Translations under genes and position numbers: made by a program | Assembly (NCBI RefSeq): GCF_958450345.1 | Contig: NC_088780.1 | Span: 61,043,533-61,107,532 of the forward strand | Direction: 5' to 3' | DNA length: 64,000 bases | Source: Calliphora vicina | Taxonomy: Eukaryota; Arthropoda; Insecta; Diptera; Calliphoridae | Shown: one piece after another, positions 34,914 through 45,787 of the stretch | How the letters are laid out: every line of letters starts with the position of its first letter | Numbering within the stretch: position 1 is the first letter of the stretch | Notes under the pieces: generated by a model | What the model was told of the DNA's origin: nothing | Database searches by the model: none | The model's input: only the letters and a program-made list of their open reading frames with translations

Positions 34914-36380
34914 TCAACCCCTTAGCGCCAAATTATCGTAAGCGACAAAACACAAATTTTACAGGAGAAGGTTTTTCCGATTATTTTGAAATTTATCCAT
35001 AGAATTAAAAATTTTATGATGCAATATATTATAATTTCGTTCAGGCTATTTGTCTATTTTACAAAAATATTTATAACTTTTTACAATTTAAAATTAATGG
35101 AATACTTTATTGAAAAATATGACAAAAAATATTTTTTATTGAATTTTTGCATAGATACAAATTATTCGAATTGAAATAAAATATTTATTTATGAATAGTT
35201 TTTAATGAAATTTCACAGTTATGTAAAATTTTCCATTTAAAATGGAAAACTAAAAACGAATTTTGAAATTTATTATCAGCAATCCCGCAATTCCCAAAAA
35301 AGTGTTGAAAAATCCCAAAAATGGAAATTTTTAGTTTTTTGGCTATAATATCCATACCAGGGTCGGAGTTATCGGAATCCTTTACAAAATAATTAAAATC
35401 ATATTGGGCCATCTAAAATCGGTTATCTTATTTTGATATCGAATATGCGATTTGAGAATTTTTGCCCTAAACTTTAATTTTACATAAAAAATAGGTGTTT
35501 TTTGAATGGAACTGGTCCCCTCGGTAACAAAAATTTTGAATTTTTTTTCAATTAAAATATTTTATGAAAACTTAGCTTTCAGAAAGTATAAATTCCTTAT
35601 ACATCCTCTTAGAAATTTTTTGCGATAACTTAAAAAGAAAAAAAGTTATTTTTTCCCAAAAAATGAGCGAAAAATCGGTTTTTCAAAATTTTTTAAATTC
35701 AAATGCATATAACTTTGGACTTAGCCATTATTTTTAAACAGTTGTTTTCTTATTTGACACATACGTATGTTGTTAGTCCAATGAAAGAAAACTGAAGAAA
35801 ATCGGAAAATATTTGGATACGCTGTTATCAAAAAACTGGAGTAGGTTGGGTAAAAATGTGGAAAAGTTAATTTTCAAATGCGAATATCTCCTAAGCTATA
35901 ATAGACAATTGATAGCTACGACTCGAAAAGATTTTATGTGTGTAGTTTTTTTGAAATCGGAACACAAACGAAGAAATAGTATCATTTTAAATATGTAATA
36001 TAACCGAGGTGTCCTACTTTGAGGACCCTGGTCGCTGCTCTGGTGGGCCCATGAGGTCCACGTTCAGAACTTAAACTCAAGAACACTTCTTCTTTGCGCA
36101 TGTGAAATTTCATTCAAACCAATCTAACCATTTAGAAGTTACAGATTTATTTCCCTCTTTTTTTCAATACCACTATGTGTCGCTTACGATAAAATTCGTT
36201 TACTGTAAAATGTAAACATTGACTTACGATAAAATCTTCCCCCCTATAATTTTGAAGTTATTAACAATTTTGATATTCTGAGAACGCTAAAACATCAGTC
36301 GGTCCATAAAATTTTAATTTTTGCAATAAAAATTTTTTTTTGAAAATGTCGCTTACGATATTTTGGCGCTAAGGGCTCGA
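34914..36380. mobile_element. TA-flanked element with CCCTTAGCGCC ends
   Basis: 1467 bp. Left end CCCTTAGCGCCAAATTATCG near its start, right end CGATATTTTGGCGCTAAGGG, flanked by TA. The other arm of the palindrome lacks it and reads GTAAATATATTGCAGC near 41390 (minus sense), a natural empty site. The interior contains older Transib-family sequence (35280-36180). The right end alone recurs at 61965-61998. No transposase. Confidence 0.9.
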
Positions 36381-36429
36381 TATATTGCAGCTAATATCAT
36401 AAAATTTTGCACTCGTTACTTTTATGATA

Positions 36430-37680
36430 AAAGGAGTAACTCTGGTTAAAATTATAAGAATCGGTCCAAGATTTCTCCTAGCCCCCATACAAATTTCTTC
36501 CCGAAATATGGTTATATGGTCTATAAATGCCTACAGAATATGAATATCCATATGAAATTCAGCGAAAATAAGTTTCGTGGTAAAAGAAATTATATTACAA
36601 AATTTTTCGTGGATCGGCCCATATTTGACCATAGCCCCCATATAAAGTACACTTCCGAAAATCTCTTAAATAAGCATAAATGTCTTATAAATATCGCTAT
36701 CAAGTTGAAATTCGACATGAATAATCCTCATATATACCAAAATTGCTGTACCTAATTCTATGAAAATCGGCCGATAATTGGTTATAGCTCCCATATAAGG
36801 ACCACTTCCGAAAAACACAATAACCTACATAAATATCTAAAAAATATCAATATCAAAACAAAATTTCACACACATCCATAGTTTATATTTAGAAATCATA
36901 CTACTGGATTTTGTGAATACTGGTCCATATTTGACCATAGCTCCCATATAAGGTCCACTTCCAAAAATCAGTTAAGTACTCATAAATCTCTTATAAATAC
37001 ATTTATCATGCTAAAATTCGACAAAAATTATACTCATATATATAGATATCACTGTACCAAATTTTATGCAGATTGGCCGATAATTGGTCATAGCTCCCCT
37101 ATAAGGCCCATTTCCGAAAAAAGATATTAACCTTAAAAAGTATTAAAAACATATCGATATCAAAATGAAATTACTCACAGATCCAGTAATTTGAATCCAG
37201 TAATCATACTTCTGGATTTTGTGAATATCGGTCCATATTTAACCATAGCTCCCATATAAGGTCCACTCCCGAAAATCACTAATATTCTCATAAATTTCTT
37301 ACAAATATAGTTATCAGGTTGAAATTCAAAATAAATTTATTCAATATATACAAAAATCGATGTACCAAATTTTATGATGATAGGCCCATAATTGGTCATA
37401 ACCTCCATATAAGAACTACTTCAGGAAAACACATTACCCTGCACAAATATCCATAAAAATCTACACTCAACCAAAATTTTACACCGATGAGTAATTTGTA
37501 TCCAAGAATCGTACTACAAGATTTTTTAAATATTGGTGCATAATTCGGCATAGCTCCCACATAAGATCCATTCTTGTTAATAGCGTTGTTTATATGAAAT
37601 TCTACAAAAATAGCCCTCAAATACTTAGGACCATAATAGGTCATAGCATCCATATATTAAATAAAAATAGTATACAGATC
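36430..37680 (+). repeat. ~153-bp tandem array inside DINE subfamily 2
   Basis: The phrase AGCTCCCATATAAGG or a variant recurs near 36638, 36787, 36939, 37091, 37247, 37399 and 37553, a spacing of 150-156 bp, with GAATATCGGTCCATATTTG-type sequence before it. The mirror array is at 40100-41290 and decayed units are at 16490-17000 and 61540-61780. Small frames here are by-products. Confidence 0.87.
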
Positions 37681-37876
37681 AGTAATTTGTATTCAAAAAT
37701 CATAATACTGAATTTTGTGAATATTGGCCCATAATTGGCACCAGCTGTCATATAAATACATAAAAATCACGTTAAAATATTTTATAACAATCGAACGATA
37801 ATAGGTCATAGCTAACACATAAGTCCCACAACCAAATATTTTGAAATTTGTCTAAATATATTTGTATACCCTTTTT

Positions 37877-38894
37877 TATACTCTGTTTCTTCACTTGAGG
37901 TTAAAAGGGCAAAATGTTGAGGTCCAGACTTAAACTCGACAACACTTCCCCTTTGCGCATGTGAAATTTCATTAAAATCGGACTAAGGGTTTAGAAGTTA
38001 CAGATTTGTTTCCCTCTTTTTTTTCTCATACCACTGTGCGCCACTTTGACACTGAGATATTGTATATCGTTTAACCCAGTTCCAACAAATTGTTTACGGT
38101 TACCCATGTAAGAAAATAATAATTTACACGAAGATTTAGAAAAATTAAATTTAGACGACAATTTCTCAATTAAAAGACAATAATTAACTGTGTCAAACGT
38201 TCTAATAGGAATTTCAGTTATAAATTGCTGAATTAGATACAATTTTTTGTACATTTGAAATTAAATATCTTCTGCGTAAACTAGTCTTTCTAACAATTGT
38301 TATATTATTTCAGCTTTTATACCATCATATTTAGGTGGAGGGTATTTAAGATTCGGCACCGCCGAATATAGTACTCTTACTTGTTTATACTCTGTTTCTT
38401 CACTTGAGGTTAAAAGGGCAAAATGTTGAGGTCCAGACTTAAACTCGACAACACTTCCCCTTTGCGCATGTGAAATTTCATTAAAATCGGACTAAGGGTT
38501 TAGAAGTTACAGATTTGTTTCCCTCTTTTTTTTCTCATACCACTGTGCGCCACTTTGACACTGAGATATTGTATATCGTTTAACCCAGTTCCAACAAATT
38601 GTTTACGGTTACCCATGTAAGAAAATAATAATTTACACGAAGATTTAGAAAAATTAAATTTAGACGACAATTTCTCAATTAAAAGACAATAATTAACTGT
38701 GTCAAACGTTCTAATAGGAATTTCAGTTATAAATTGCTGAATTAGATACAATTTTTTGTACATTTGAAATTAAATATCTTCTGCGTAAACTAGTCTTTCT
38801 AACAATTGTTATATTATTTCAGCTTTTATACCATCATATTTAGGTGGAGGGTATTTAAGATTCGGCACCGCCGAATATAGTACTCTTACTTGTT
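37877..38894. repeat. Exact 509-bp tandem duplication of a DINE 3' end
   Basis: 37877-38385 is repeated as 38386-38894, apparently without change, from TATACTCTGTTTCTTC to the terminal CTTACTTGTTT. The inverted arm has only one copy. It is either a second 5'-truncated DINE joined at the first one's end, a local duplication, or an assembly error. Confidence 0.88.
37991..38254 (-). pseudogene. Captured LINE RT fragment in the DINE
   Basis: The 87-residue minus frame contains FDTVNYCLLIEKLSSKFNF and LFSYMGNRKQFVGTG, the RT segment between the catalytic A and B motifs of LINEs (DTVNH...YLSNR). It ends abruptly before the expected GVPQGS and continues into Transib-family sequence. It is part of the DINE 3' module: the same frame recurs at 38500-38763 (identical) and 39523-39786 (plus strand, one residue different). 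No function of its own is likely. Confidence 0.75.
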
Positions 38895-39188
38895 TGCTAC
38901 TATGTTCATTTTTCGCCGTAGTGCATTATAAATGTTAAACTTTGTTTACATTTTGTAAATGTCAAACTTTGTTTTGCTGTTAAATTTGTTTATGTTTTAA
39001 AACCAATAATAATACTATACGAAATTAGTTTTATTTTTAAAAACATCAAATTAAATTACAAACAGATTCAAATTTATAAACATTTTTTGTTTAACAAAAA
39101 TTCGCTTTGATTTATTTGTGAGCCGTTTTTGAAATTTTTCCCTGCCAGCCAATTCGCCTTCAAATGCAGGCACAATGTCAAACTACAT

Positions 39189-39379
39189 CAAGGCGTATTT
39201 AACAAGGTGACAGCAGTGGCGAATTGAAATAAATACAGGCGAATTCAATTATTTTTTATATATAGAGTTTGACATAGGGACGTACGGGCGAATATTTTTT
39301 ATATATGTAGTTTGACATTTGTGCGTGCTATTTCTATAATCAGCTGTGCTGCCGATGGCACCTTATTAAATGCACCTTG
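39189..39379. mobile_element. P-like MITE 3 at the palindrome centre, 8-bp duplication
   Basis: 191 bp, ends CAAGGCGTATTTAACAAGG and TTATTAAATGCACCTTG, flanked by AACTACAT on both sides (39181-39188 and 39380-39387). It sits in the ~500-bp spacer between the two inverted DINE 3' ends and has CAGCTGTG like its relatives. Confidence 0.88.
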
Positions 39380-39391
39380 AACTACATATAA

Positions 39392-41768
39392 AACAAGTAA
39401 GAGTACTATATTCGGCGGTGCCGAATCTTAAATACCCTCCACCTAAATATGATGGTATAAAAGCTGAAATAATATAACAATTGTTAGAAAGACTAGTTTA
39501 CGCAGAAGATATTTAATTTCAAATGTACAAAAAATTGTATATAATTCAGCAATTTATAACTGAAATTCCTATTAGAACGTTTGACACAGTTAATTATTGT
39601 CTTTTAATTGAGAAATTGTCGTCTAAATTTAATTTTTCTAAATCTTCGTGTAAATTATTATTTTCTTACATGGGTAACCGTAAACAATTTGTTGGAACTG
39701 GGTTAAACGATATACAATATCTCAGTGTCAAAGTGGCGCACAGTGGTATGAGAAAAAAAAGAGGGAAACAAATCTGTAACTTCTAAACCCTTAGTCCGAT
39801 TTTAATGAAATTTCACATGCGCAAAGGGGAAGTGTTGTCGAGTTTAAGTCTGGACCTCAACATTTTGCCCTTTTAACCTCAAGTGAAGAAACAGAGTATA
39901 AAAAAGGGTATACAAATATATTTAGACAAATTTCAAAATATTTGGTTGTGGGACTTATGTGTTAGCTATGACCTATTATCGTTCGATTGTTATAAAATAT
40001 TTTAACGTGATTTTTATGTATTTATATGACAGCTGGTGCCAATTATGGGCCAATATTCACAAAATTCAGTATTATGATTTTTGAATACAAATTACTGATC
40101 TGTATACTATTTTTATTTAATATATGGATGCTATGACCTATTATGGTCCTAAGTATTTGAGGGCTATTTTTGTAGAATTTCATATAAACAACGCTATTAA
40201 CAAGAATGGATCTTATGTGGGAGCTATGCCGAATTATGCACCAATATTTAAAAAATCTTGTAGTACGATTCTTGGATACAAATTACTCATCGGTGTAAAA
40301 TTTTGGTTGAGTGTAGATTTTTATGGATATTTGTGCAGGGTAATGTGTTTTCCTGAAGTAGTTCTTATATGGAGGTTATGACCAATTATGGGCCTATCAT
40401 CATAAAATTTGGTACATCGATTTTTGTATATATTGAATAAATTTATTTTGAATTTCAACCTGATAACTATATTTGTAAGAAATTTATGAGAATATTAGTG
40501 ATTTTCGGGAGTGGACCTTATATGGGAGCTATGGTTAAATATGGACCGATATTCACAAAATCCAGAAGTATGATTACTGGATTCAAATTACTGGATCTGT
40601 GAGTAATTTCATTTTGATATCGATATGTTTTTAATACTTTTTAAGGTTAATATCTTTTTTCGGAAATGGGCCTTATAGGGGAGCTATGACCAATTATCGG
40701 CCAATCTGCATAAAATTTGGTACAGTGATATCTATATATATGAGTATAATTTTTGTCGAATTTTAGCATGATAAATGTATTTATAAGAGATTTATGAGTA
40801 CTTAACTGATTTTTGGAAGTGGACCTTATATGGGAGCTATGGTCAAATATGGACCAGTATTCACAAAATCCAGTAGTATGATTTCTAAATATAAACTATG
40901 GATGTGTGTGAAATTTTGTTTTGATATTGATATTTTTTAGATATTTATGTAGGTTATTGTGTTTTTCGGAAGTGGTCCTTATATGGGAGCTATAACCAAT
41001 TATCGGCCGATTTTCATAGAATTAGGTACAGCAATTTTGGTATATATGAGGATTATTCATGTCGAATTTCAACTTGATAGCGATATTTATAAGACATTTA
41101 TGCTTATTTAAGAGATTTTCGGAAGTGTACTTTATATGGGGGCTATGGTCAAATATGGGCCGATCCACGAAAAATTTTGTAATATAATTTCTTTTACCAC
41201 GAAACTTATTTTCGCTGAATTTCATATGGATATTCATATTCTGTAGGCATTTATAGACCATATAACCATATTTCGGGAAGAAATTTGTATGGGGGCTAGG
41301 AGAAATCTTGGACCGATTCTTATAATTTTAACCAGAGTTACTCCTTTTATCATAAAAGTAACGAGTGCAAAATTTTATGATATTAGCTGCAATATATTTA
41401 CAAAAAATGTCCAAAAATATATGAAAATTATCAATTTTTTTTTGAGGTTGTCCCACATTTTCATTCATAACTTTGGTTCCACTGTACCGATTTCGCTGAT
41501 TTTCAATACCAAACTGCTTAGGAGAACAATAAACATTTTTCTTGCAAGTTTAACCATTTTGTTTGTCTATTTTGGACGTGAGCGTGTTTTACACAGACAG
41601 ACAGACAGACGGACAGACAGACGGACATGGCTCAATCGACTTAAAATTTCATAAGGATCAATAATATATATACTTTGTTGGGTCGCAGATGAATATTTCT
41701 CAATGTTACACACGGAATGACAAACTTATATATACCCTCATTCACCACTTATGGTGGTGGAGGGTATA
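39392..41768 (-). mobile_element. DINE subfamily 2, right arm of the palindrome
   Basis: Inverted mate of 34600-38895. It begins with ACAAGTAAGAGTACTATATT and the hairpin, carries one copy of the 3' module and the 153-bp array, and ends with GAGGGTATA. It lacks the Tc1-type insertion and has a longer (GACA)n run plus ~40 bp (around ACTGCTTAGGAGAACAAT) missing from the left arm. Short frames in both arms translate almost identically, so the arms are very similar. Confidence 0.88.
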
Positions 41769-41930
41769 AAAATATAACCAATTCGCTCGGTATTCTGAAT
41801 TCGCCGATGACACTACTTTATAATTAATATACCTTGAGTTCACCTACTTTTTAACAAAAACAAAGTACCTGTTGTTTTTGTATTGTTGTAGTGATGCAGT
41901 CACCTTTCTAAGTGTGCCCTGTTTAAATAC

Positions 41931-42600
41931 AAAAATTATTGAATAGATAATTTTTATATTTAAAGTTCAACAAAAATGTGTGATTATTTTGAGTATTTTT
42001 TTTGTTTGAGTTTTTTTCTAGTTTCCGCTGTATGTTACTCTATGATTTTATTTTAAGTAATTTTTTTGTTTGAGTTTTTTTCTAGTTTCCGCTCTATGTT
42101 ACTCTATGATTTTAGTTTTGTTTCGCAGAAAAAATTGAAAACGCGTTTCAATTACGAAATTCATCCAGTTGAGTAAAAAAATATTTAGTTTTCAGCCTAT
42201 GAAAATATTCGCAAATTCAAGTAAAGAGTAATATTTCGTTTATTGGAAATTTTAAGAAATATTTCCAATTAAAATAATATTATATTAACAAACAATTTTA
42301 TTGTTTGTTAATATCAATGAAACTAATAATGAAACTAATAATTGTTTCAAATAAAGTATTGGTTGGAAATAAAATTTTAATTCAATAAATTTTTTATTTA
42401 ATTTGATAATCATCGTGGTTAAAACTTCTATATATAACCAATTAATATTTTTATTGTTTTAGTAAATAAATTAATTACTTTTTGTAAAAAAAGTAATAAA
42501 ATTTTTTATTGATTTAAATAATATTTTACTTAGTTTTACCCCCCATAAAAATACTTGGATTTTTTTTCTACATTTTTTATTACAAAAAATTAATATATCA
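41931..42600. other. AT-rich, no gene seen
   Basis: A ~60-bp direct repeat (TTTTTTTGTTTGAGTTTTTT, CTAGTTTCCGCT, TATGTTACTCTATGATTTTA) occurs twice at 41996-42115. Otherwise simple AT-rich DNA. Confidence 0.5.
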
Positions 42601-42606
42601 AAATAA

Positions 42607-42733
42607 CCCCCAGTAACACGAAGTCTGGTTATGTGTTAACTAATAGTTATACTGATAGTTTTCATACAAAAATAATTTTAACCGACAGTATAACTATTAG
42701 TTAACGCATAACCAGGCTTCGTGTTAATGGGGG
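42607..42733. mobile_element. Tourist-like MITE, 127-bp hairpin
   Basis: Nearly the whole element is an inverted repeat: CCCCCAGTAACACGAAG and CTGGTTATG at the left, CATAACCAGG and CTTCGTGTTAATGGGGG at the right. TAA flanks both sides (42604-42606 and 42734-42736), the target of PIF/Harbinger-mobilised MITEs. Confidence 0.85.
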
Positions 42734-42775
42734 TAAGAGTATAAAATACAATCATACATATAATTTATATATAAT

Positions 42776-43410
42776 TCATTTGGTGATTTTACTTTGCAGC
42801 AAGTATATAACTTTATCTCTATAGTTTGACCACCTTTCAGAAAATTGTTTGGCAATAGGAAATTTCAGTTCAAAGTCTATATTAATCTGTAAATGAAAAA
42901 AATTTAATGTTTTTTTGTTGTTTTAAAGTTACTTACTAGAATTGAACCAGAAGGCTTTTTGTATTCAGGCCACATCTGAAAAATTTCGGCAGTACTTTTG
43001 GATTCTGAAATCTGTTTAAAACGGTAACGGGCACATTTGCGCCAATAAAGGTCAAATTCGTCCGCTGTAATTGTAGGTAGCCTTAAATACTGCAATGCGA
43101 CGGCCACATTTTTGTCTGGTTCTAATTGGAAGTAGAAAAAAAGAATAATTTAATTATTTTTTGACTAAATTAAATTAGGTGTTTACTAACCGAACGTTTT
43201 ATCTTCTTCCGGCGAAGATTTTTCTTTAAAAATATCTTTAGAAAGCCTTTTTAAATTTGATAATTTATTATAAATTTTGCCACGTTTACTATTAGAGTAA
43301 AAATCCTGAAAATATACATTTTTAATTATTTTTAGCTTTAAATTGTTATGCACATATTAGAATAAACTTACAAGTTGTTCTGACGGGAAAATTGTGCATA
43401 TCTGGTTTTT
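42776..43410 (-). CDS. Small spliced gene of unknown function (3' part)
   Basis: Four exons on the minus strand join in one open frame. Exons 43372-43410, 43191-43305, 42937-43121 and 42776-42886 (stop at 42776) are separated by introns of 50-66 bases with GTAAGT or GTTAGT donors and TTTCAG, AATTAG or TTACAG acceptors. Phases 0, 1 and 0 fit at each junction. The product of ~149 residues reads PSEQLDFYSNSKRGKIYNKL, DEFDLYWRKCARYRFKQI, IFQMWPEYKKPSGSIL and INIDFELKFPIAKQFSERW. It is soluble and probably helical, with a Trp/Pro-rich WPEYKKPSG turn. The family is not recognised. The first exon shown is the least certain and the 5' exons are unresolved (a Lys-rich start, MSLKSSLRVKKK, lies at 43732). 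Short introns and kept frame argue for a living or recently living gene; a captured transposon-derived gene is possible. Confidence 0.6.
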
Positions 43411-44125
43411 CTATATCAGCACAATCCGATATAGTATGAGGTATCCCATTCGCTTCTATATATTTAGCTATAGTTGATATAAGTTATTTTGTTTTACTTT
43501 TACCGTTATAAATGTTGTTGTTATATTTTGTTGTTGTTGTTTAAATTTTTTAGCACTTATAAACACACTTTAAAATTGAAGTTGTCACCACGAAAGCAAA
43601 ATAAGAACTAAACTTGTTTTGTTCTTTTATTTTTAATTCAGCCGAAATTAATAGGTGTTGCCGTTTTAAATATTTATAGTTAAACTTCTTGTTATATTTT
43701 TTTTTTACACGAAGACTTGATTTTAATGACATTTCTTTACTTGTTTCATAGTATTAAAATGACTACACAACAACACCGACACCTATTTTTCGTTTCTTTT
43801 TTCATCATGCAGCATCTTGTTTACCAGAACAGCAAAAAAAATATTTCAAGTCAACAAAAAAATGTGTTGAATTAAGTAAAAAAATATTTAACTATTTTTA
43901 TTGGAAATATTTTCCTATTTATAAGTGTTGTTTGGTAGCGCTTTATGCACTTGTAAAAAAGCTCAAATATTAACATTTGAATTTTCTCCGGTTTTTATTT
44001 TTTAACACATTGATAGCACTGTCAGAAAAAACCAACGATATTAATAAAAACAATTATCGAAGCAAATAAAAAATTAACCAAAATTAAATTTTTTAACAAT
44101 TATCCATTTAATAGAAAGGAATACG
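43411..44125. other. Upstream of the spliced gene; 5' exons unresolved
   Basis: An ATG at 43732 (minus) opens a basic frame of 60 residues that could be a first exon, but I could not link it by splice sites. Otherwise AT-rich. Confidence 0.3.
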
Positions 44126-44128
44126 AAA

Positions 44129-44640
44129 CAATACGGATTTCGCAAGGGAAGAAGTTCGGTTGATGCTACTAACGAAGTAGTCGAGGTGGCCAAGATATCA
44201 AAAGGTTTTTGCATCATTATGGACGTATGTGGTTCTTTGTACAATATAATAACTGACTACCTGAATAAAATATTATTACTATATGGGGTTCCACAAGGAT
44301 CAGTACTGGGGCCATTTCTATAGAACGTCATGTATGATGGCATATTGAATATGGAGCTTCCGAAAAGTGCCACACTATATAGCAACCGACAGCTGATCTC
44401 ATAGAGGTAGTTAATTACAAATGATAGCCGAGTAGATGTTATACATAAATGGCTTCAAGCCTACAGTTGGCGGTGGGGAAGCCATACTTTCAACATTAAT
44501 GATGATATTCAGCCCACCAAGGATTTTCAGCACACATATTGCAGGGTAATAACATACATAGTTTTTAAACGCAATCTTGGGTGTCCAACTGGATGATAAA
44601 ATAAGTTTCAGAGATCATATAAACAATTTATTGAAACATT
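44129..44640 (+). pseudogene. R1-like LINE reverse transcriptase relic
   Basis: The plus strand reads QYGFRKGRSSVDATNEVVEV, CIIMDV, then after a deletion ITDYLNKILLLYGVPQGSVL and a stop, then NVMYDGILNMELPKSA. Later fragments include HKWLQAY and LGVQLDDKISFRDHINNLL. The MYDGIL phrase after the VPQGS motif is typical of R1-clade RTs, unlike the Jockey LINE at 1495. The catalytic FADD segment is deleted. Dead. Confidence 0.8.
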
Positions 44641-44839
44641 TTTAATTAATAAATAATTTTTTTATTTGTCAAATTTCATAAAAAACATTATTGCCAAACG
44701 ATTAAAATATATAAATTTAATGAAAAAAGTAGAAGAAAAATTTATAAATTTAAAAAGAAATATATCTTGGCAGTACTAACATGATAATAACGTAAATCAT
44801 AGACACAAACCACGTAACCCAGACGAAAAAATATATTTG

Positions 44840-45160
44840 CTGAATTCACAAAACCTCTTGTATCATTGTATCGAGTGTATTATTGAATTCAAATACAATA
44901 GTGTAAGCTTGTTGTTGGAAATTTTCATACAAAAATTAAATACACTTATACACTTTTATTTTGTATGTTTTTAAAAAGTAACCGTATATGTGAGAGGGTA
45001 ATTTGAAAAAATGAGAGTCAGTCTACTTGTTATACATACTACGCTTTCAAAAACATTCATACAATATACAATGGGTGTTCACAAACTAATAAACAAAAAT
45101 TGTATTTAATACAAGATACACGATACAAATTGTTGTGAATTCAGCAATTGTCTTACTGAA
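44840..45160. repeat. Imperfect inverted repeat, possible MITE
   Basis: TTGCTGAATTCACAA at 44839 and its inverse TTGTGAATTCAGCAA at about 45132, with further inverted matches around TTGTATC. Termini and duplication not resolved. Confidence 0.4.
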
Positions 45161-45787
45161 TCGTAACTTCGACTAATTTTCTTCTTCAGACAAGACGAAA
45201 CAATTGTCGAACAGAATTGGGGTATTAATGTTTAAAACGAAAACTAAGAGAGAATGAGTAAAATAAAACAAGTCGGTTCACGAGCTCTTTTGGTTCAAAT
45301 TTTGAACCTAAACAATTAAAAGAACTCGGCTTAATAAAAAATATTTTTTGATAAAACTTTTTCGTAAAAAAACGGGTAAATTAACGTACTGAGTCAAATA
45401 GTTAATTCCGTAAAATATAAAAATAAATTGAAAAAAAGTTGTTTTTTTGAAAAACTAGGTAATTCCATTTATCGAAAAAATAAGGTAACTGATATCGATT
45501 TTCGGCTTTAATGTCCAAAAACAAGTTCAATGGGACCAGACATTTTTAACATTATCTAAAATTATGTTTTGTTTAATGCGCATGCATAATAACATAAATT
45601 CATATTAAATAATTAGTGAAATATGTTTAAAACGTAAAGTTTTATCGTGTTTTCAAAAAATGGAGTTACCTAGTTTTTCCAAACGACAACAGAATTAGTA
45701 ATTATGTATGCACTGCTTTGGCTGTTTGTCCATTGATTTGTTTGTTGCTTTTTTGTAAGTTAATCGAATAAACATTTACATTGACTA

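Larger units (their letters stand above)
34600..38895 (+). mobile_element. DINE subfamily 2, left arm of the palindrome
   Basis: It starts TATACCCTCCACCACC...GAGGGTATATATAAG and has the DINE core (CATTCCGTGTGTAAC, GATCCTTATGG, GTCGATTGAGCCATGTCC). A ~153-bp tandem array follows, then the 3' hairpin TTCGGCACCGCCGAA and CTTACTTG. It is interrupted by a Tc1-type element (34914-36380) and its last 509 bp are tandemly duplicated. The same element lies inverted at 39392-41768. Confidence 0.88.
34551..41836. mobile_element. Inner P-like element carrying an inverted DINE pair
   Basis: Ends CAAGGTATATTAATTATAA (34551) and TTATAATTAATATACCTTG (41836), flanked by AGTTCACC on both sides (34543-34550 and 41837-41844). 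Element sequence proper is ~50 bp at the left (with CCAGCTGATCG) and ~70 bp at the right (GGCGAATTC-type). Between them lie two DINE copies in opposite orientation and a spacer. Confidence 0.87.
34397..41921. mobile_element. Outer P-like MITE split by a nested insertion
   Basis: Ends CAGGGCACACTTAGAAAGG (34397) and CCTTTCTAAGTGTGCCCTG (41921), flanked by TTTAAATAC on both sides (34388-34396 and 41922-41930; 9 bases match where 8 would be expected). Without the nested DNA it is only ~230 bp, like MITEs 1 and 2, and shares their interior. All of 34551-41836 plus one AGTTCACC is a later insertion. Confidence 0.87.

Noticed and set aside
36516..41261. Identical short proteins at 36516-36755, 37396-37653, 40124-40381 and 41022-41261
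   Set aside because: They match because the DNA arms of the palindrome match; the frames cross the 153-bp non-coding array and have no protein features.
34204..42130. An even larger element bounded by CACAGAAAAAATT (34204) and GCAGAAAAAATT (42126)
   Set aside because: The two are in the same orientation and the inner sequences do not mirror, so they are not a terminal inverted repeat pair.
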